Shown one piece after another: positions 61,914 through 64,000 of a stretch of DNA of 64,000 nucleotides. The stretch is from NCBI GenBank assembly GCA_022385755.1, contig MU278371.1, positions 23,123 through 87,122 of the forward strand. Reading direction: 5' to 3'. The stretch is from Trametopsis cervina. Lineage: Eukaryota > Basidiomycota > Agaricomycetes > Polyporales > Irpicaceae. The first letter of the stretch is position 1; each line of letters begins with the position of its first letter. Made by a program: the position numbers and the translations under genes. Below the pieces are notes generated by a model, which was not told where the DNA came from, ran no database searches, and saw only the letters and a program-made list of their open reading frames with translations.

Positions 61914-62492
61914 TGACGTAGACGCTATGGAAGAGAAAATGTAAAAATGATTGGACTATGATTGGCTGCAACAAACATGTACAGTATTCTAGAAACTCCG
62001 CGGTCAGGTACGCAGAAAGGCTAATTCCTATGTTCTTCGGTGCCGGGCACTGCCGGCGGACACGAGAGCTGGATGGAGTAGTCGCACATGCGAGAAGCTC
62101 TAATTGCATAGGACCGAGACATGGAGGTATATGCGATTGCTATCCTAGAGCAGTTCTAAGCGTATTGGACTCATGTCGCATACGTTACATAAACTGCTGA
62201 GAAATCAATGCACGTGCGCTTGAAAATGGAAGTCTGGTGACAAAATTCCGAGCACCTGTGGTCATTAGAGCTGAGAGAAGACAGAGAGTATATCTGGTGA
62301 TAGTATGTATTGGAACTGGGTAGAAACGCTTCCTGACTAAGTCTTAATGCCTCCATGTTAAATCCCGACAACTCGGAATCGGGGAATGAGTGCATAGTAG
62401 CGCGTCGTATGTGAGCACATCCGACGCGGTTACGGGGACATACAGCCGTGACTCTGCTCAACATTAGCCTATCCGGCGCGGCCACGCTTTCC
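61914..62492. other. Intergenic, no gene recognised
   Basis: About 580 bp between W2 and the GST promoter; nothing recognised. Confidence 0.5.
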
Positions 62493-62500
62493 TATAAATA
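62493..62500 (+). promoter_or_regulatory. TATA box of GST
   Basis: TATAAATA about 100 nt before the ATG at 62600, preceded by a GC-rich stretch. Confidence 0.6.
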
Positions 62501-62599
62501 CCACTCAGTCTCTATCCATGCCGAACACAACTTCAGGATCTGCAGGATCTGCAGGAAAGCTCCTTCTTTCGCTCACCTCTTACTCACAAACATAACACG

Positions 62600-63435
62600 A
62601 TGGTCCTCAAATTATATAGTGATCGACTCTCCAAACCGACGTTGCGCGTCGCCGCCGTCCTTGTCGAAAAGAATGTCCCATTCGAGCTCATCGCAGTCGA
62701 CTGGCAAAATGGGAAGCACAAGACCCCAGAGTACCTCGAGAAGCATCCATTCGGCCAGCTGCCCTACATCGACGACGGCGGGTTCATCTTGTATGAGTCG
62801 CGGGCTATTTGTCGCTACATAGCCATCAAGTATCGCGAACAGGGCCCTGCGCTTGTTCCAGACCTCAACGACGTGCAGGCGACAGCGCTGTTCGAGCAGG
62901 CCGCAAGCGTTGAGCAAAATGATTTCGAGCCACACGCGTACGGCTATATCTATGAGAAGCTGGGCAAGCCGTGAGTATTCCATGTTTTCCGTTTGAAATG
63001 CTGCTGGCTAGGTATTTAATGCCCTTGTGTAGCCGTCACGGACTGGAGGTGGATCAGAAGGTTTTAGATGATATGCTGACCAAGCTGGATGAACGCCTCA
63101 ATGGATACGAGCGGATCTTGGGGAAGCAGAAGTACCTCGCCGGTAATGTAAGCATTAGCAACAATAGTTTCCTCTCTGAAAGTCATGAACCTTACATCGA
63201 GCAGGAATTTACGCTGGCCGATCTCTTCCATCTGCCATGGGGCACTCTATTGACCGAGGACTGCAGCATAGGCCTTTTTGTGGATGACAAGAAACGGCCG
63301 AATCTTGCCAGGTAGGTTATTACAAGCTTCTTCTCACGAGCATCATTCTGATCTGTCTTTCACCTCTACAGATGGTGGAAGGATATCTCCTCACGCCCGG
63401 CGTGGTTGGCCGTAAAGGACGGTATCCCTGTTTGA
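62600..63435 (+). CDS. Glutathione S-transferase, phi-like
   Basis: Four exons: 62600-62970, 63033-63147, 63205-63311, 63372-63435; 657 nt, 218 aa, normal for the family. The thioredoxin-like domain (residues 1-80) starts MVLKLYSDRLSKPTLRVAAV and has the cis-proline motif FGQLPYIDD and the glutathione-binding ESRAICRYIA. The helical C-terminal domain includes LDERLNGYERILGKQKYLAG and FTLADLFHLPWG, the N-capping region of plant and fungal phi-class enzymes. The serine after the first strand (SDRLSKPT) is the likely catalytic residue. It conjugates glutathione to electrophiles in the cytosol; exact substrate unknown. Confidence 0.93.
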
Positions 63436-64000
63436 TAGATAGAATAGAGGCATCTCGCGTGGATAGTTTACTTACATAGAAAGATGATTGTGACCATGTT
63501 CATTCCAAACGCAGTTGAGCATCAATGCACGACATCAGAGATGTTCCCATTGCCGTACGTTGAAGATTTATCCACTAAGATATATGCTTTATGTCGCGGA
63601 GGACTAAGGTGAACTCCAGAAGTCAGTAAAGCTACGGTCGGGATGAACGTCATTGCTTACAATGATGACGGATCAATCGCTGTGTCGTTGCCTGATTGTA
63701 TGGTAAGAGGTATTGAGGACGCTCGCATGAGCATACGTAGATCCATGCTAGTACTCGCTGGTTGAGAGCGTGAGTTGGCAATAAACAGATTTCGAAATTC
63801 GCTGAAAGATTCTCTCCGGGCCGCACGGGCCGGGAATTCGCCTGGGGGTGAGAGTTGAGAGATTGATCATTGCTATGTGGACACGACAGCCCGGCCGATA
63901 CCCGCCCCAGGCTGTTCCGGACGTTCATGCTCACGCCCACGCACTCGACCGCAGAGCATTCCAGTTCAACCTTTCCCCTACGGTAAATACCCACATTAAC
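63436..64000. other. End of window, no gene recognised
   Basis: A minus-strand frame at 63650-63994 is open for about 115 codons but has no recognised signature; it could belong to a gene continuing past the window. Confidence 0.4.

Overview
The window looks like genomic DNA of a basidiomycete, most likely a mushroom-forming Agaricomycete. The support is a high density of 40-70 nt GT-AG introns, F-box-like families typical of these fungi, fungal lectin folds, two P450s, a phi-like GST and a TFIIIC subunit whose C-terminal sequence fits basidiomycete orthologues. No bacterial, viral or organellar gene and no convincing rRNA or tRNA was seen.

Layout. 0-10 kb: two F-box-like paralogues on the minus strand (F1 at 2.9-4.8 kb, F2 at 7.6-9.4 kb) around an inverted copy of a local repeat called R here. 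11-15.4 kb: a divergent pair made of a sterol-methyltransferase-like gene (minus) and an 11-exon P450 (plus). 15.5-23.3 kb: two tandem 17-exon lectin genes (A, B; minus). Each encodes a fucose-lectin-like beta-propeller, a jacalin-like domain and a long alpha-helical tail. 24.4-27.5 kb: a long alpha-helical protein gene of unknown function carrying a frameshift and an in-frame stop. 28.0-29.7 kb: an aldo/keto reductase. 30.5-39.2 kb: two R copies and F-box-like genes F3 and F4. 40.6-44.0 kb: third lectin gene C. 44.8-47.0 kb: a decayed aldo/keto reductase copy and a decayed F-box copy (F5). 49.0-50.5 kb: a second P450. 52.1-54.7 kb: a small WPGY-motif protein and an acetoacetate-decarboxylase-like protein. 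56.3-60.3 kb: TFIIIC TPR subunit. 61.3-63.4 kb: a second WPGY-motif protein and a GST.

How it fits together. The 15-47 kb part is an expansion zone. Lectins A and B arose by a tandem duplication that also copied the 3' end of the neighbouring P450. The order lectin B - helical gene - aldo/keto reductase - F-box is echoed 20 kb further on as lectin C - (helical gene missing) - aldo/keto reductase relic - F-box relic, so a block was duplicated and then decayed. All three lectin genes remain open with almost identical exon lengths, which suggests they are still under selection, while neighbouring copies have decayed. The outer 12 kb on the right (TFIIIC, GST) look like ordinary single-copy genes.

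The most interesting object is the three-copy multidomain lectin family next to a separate alpha-helical protein. The architecture suggests a glycan-binding effector or defence protein, but function is inference. All gene models were made by reading splice sites by eye; no transcript or database evidence was available.
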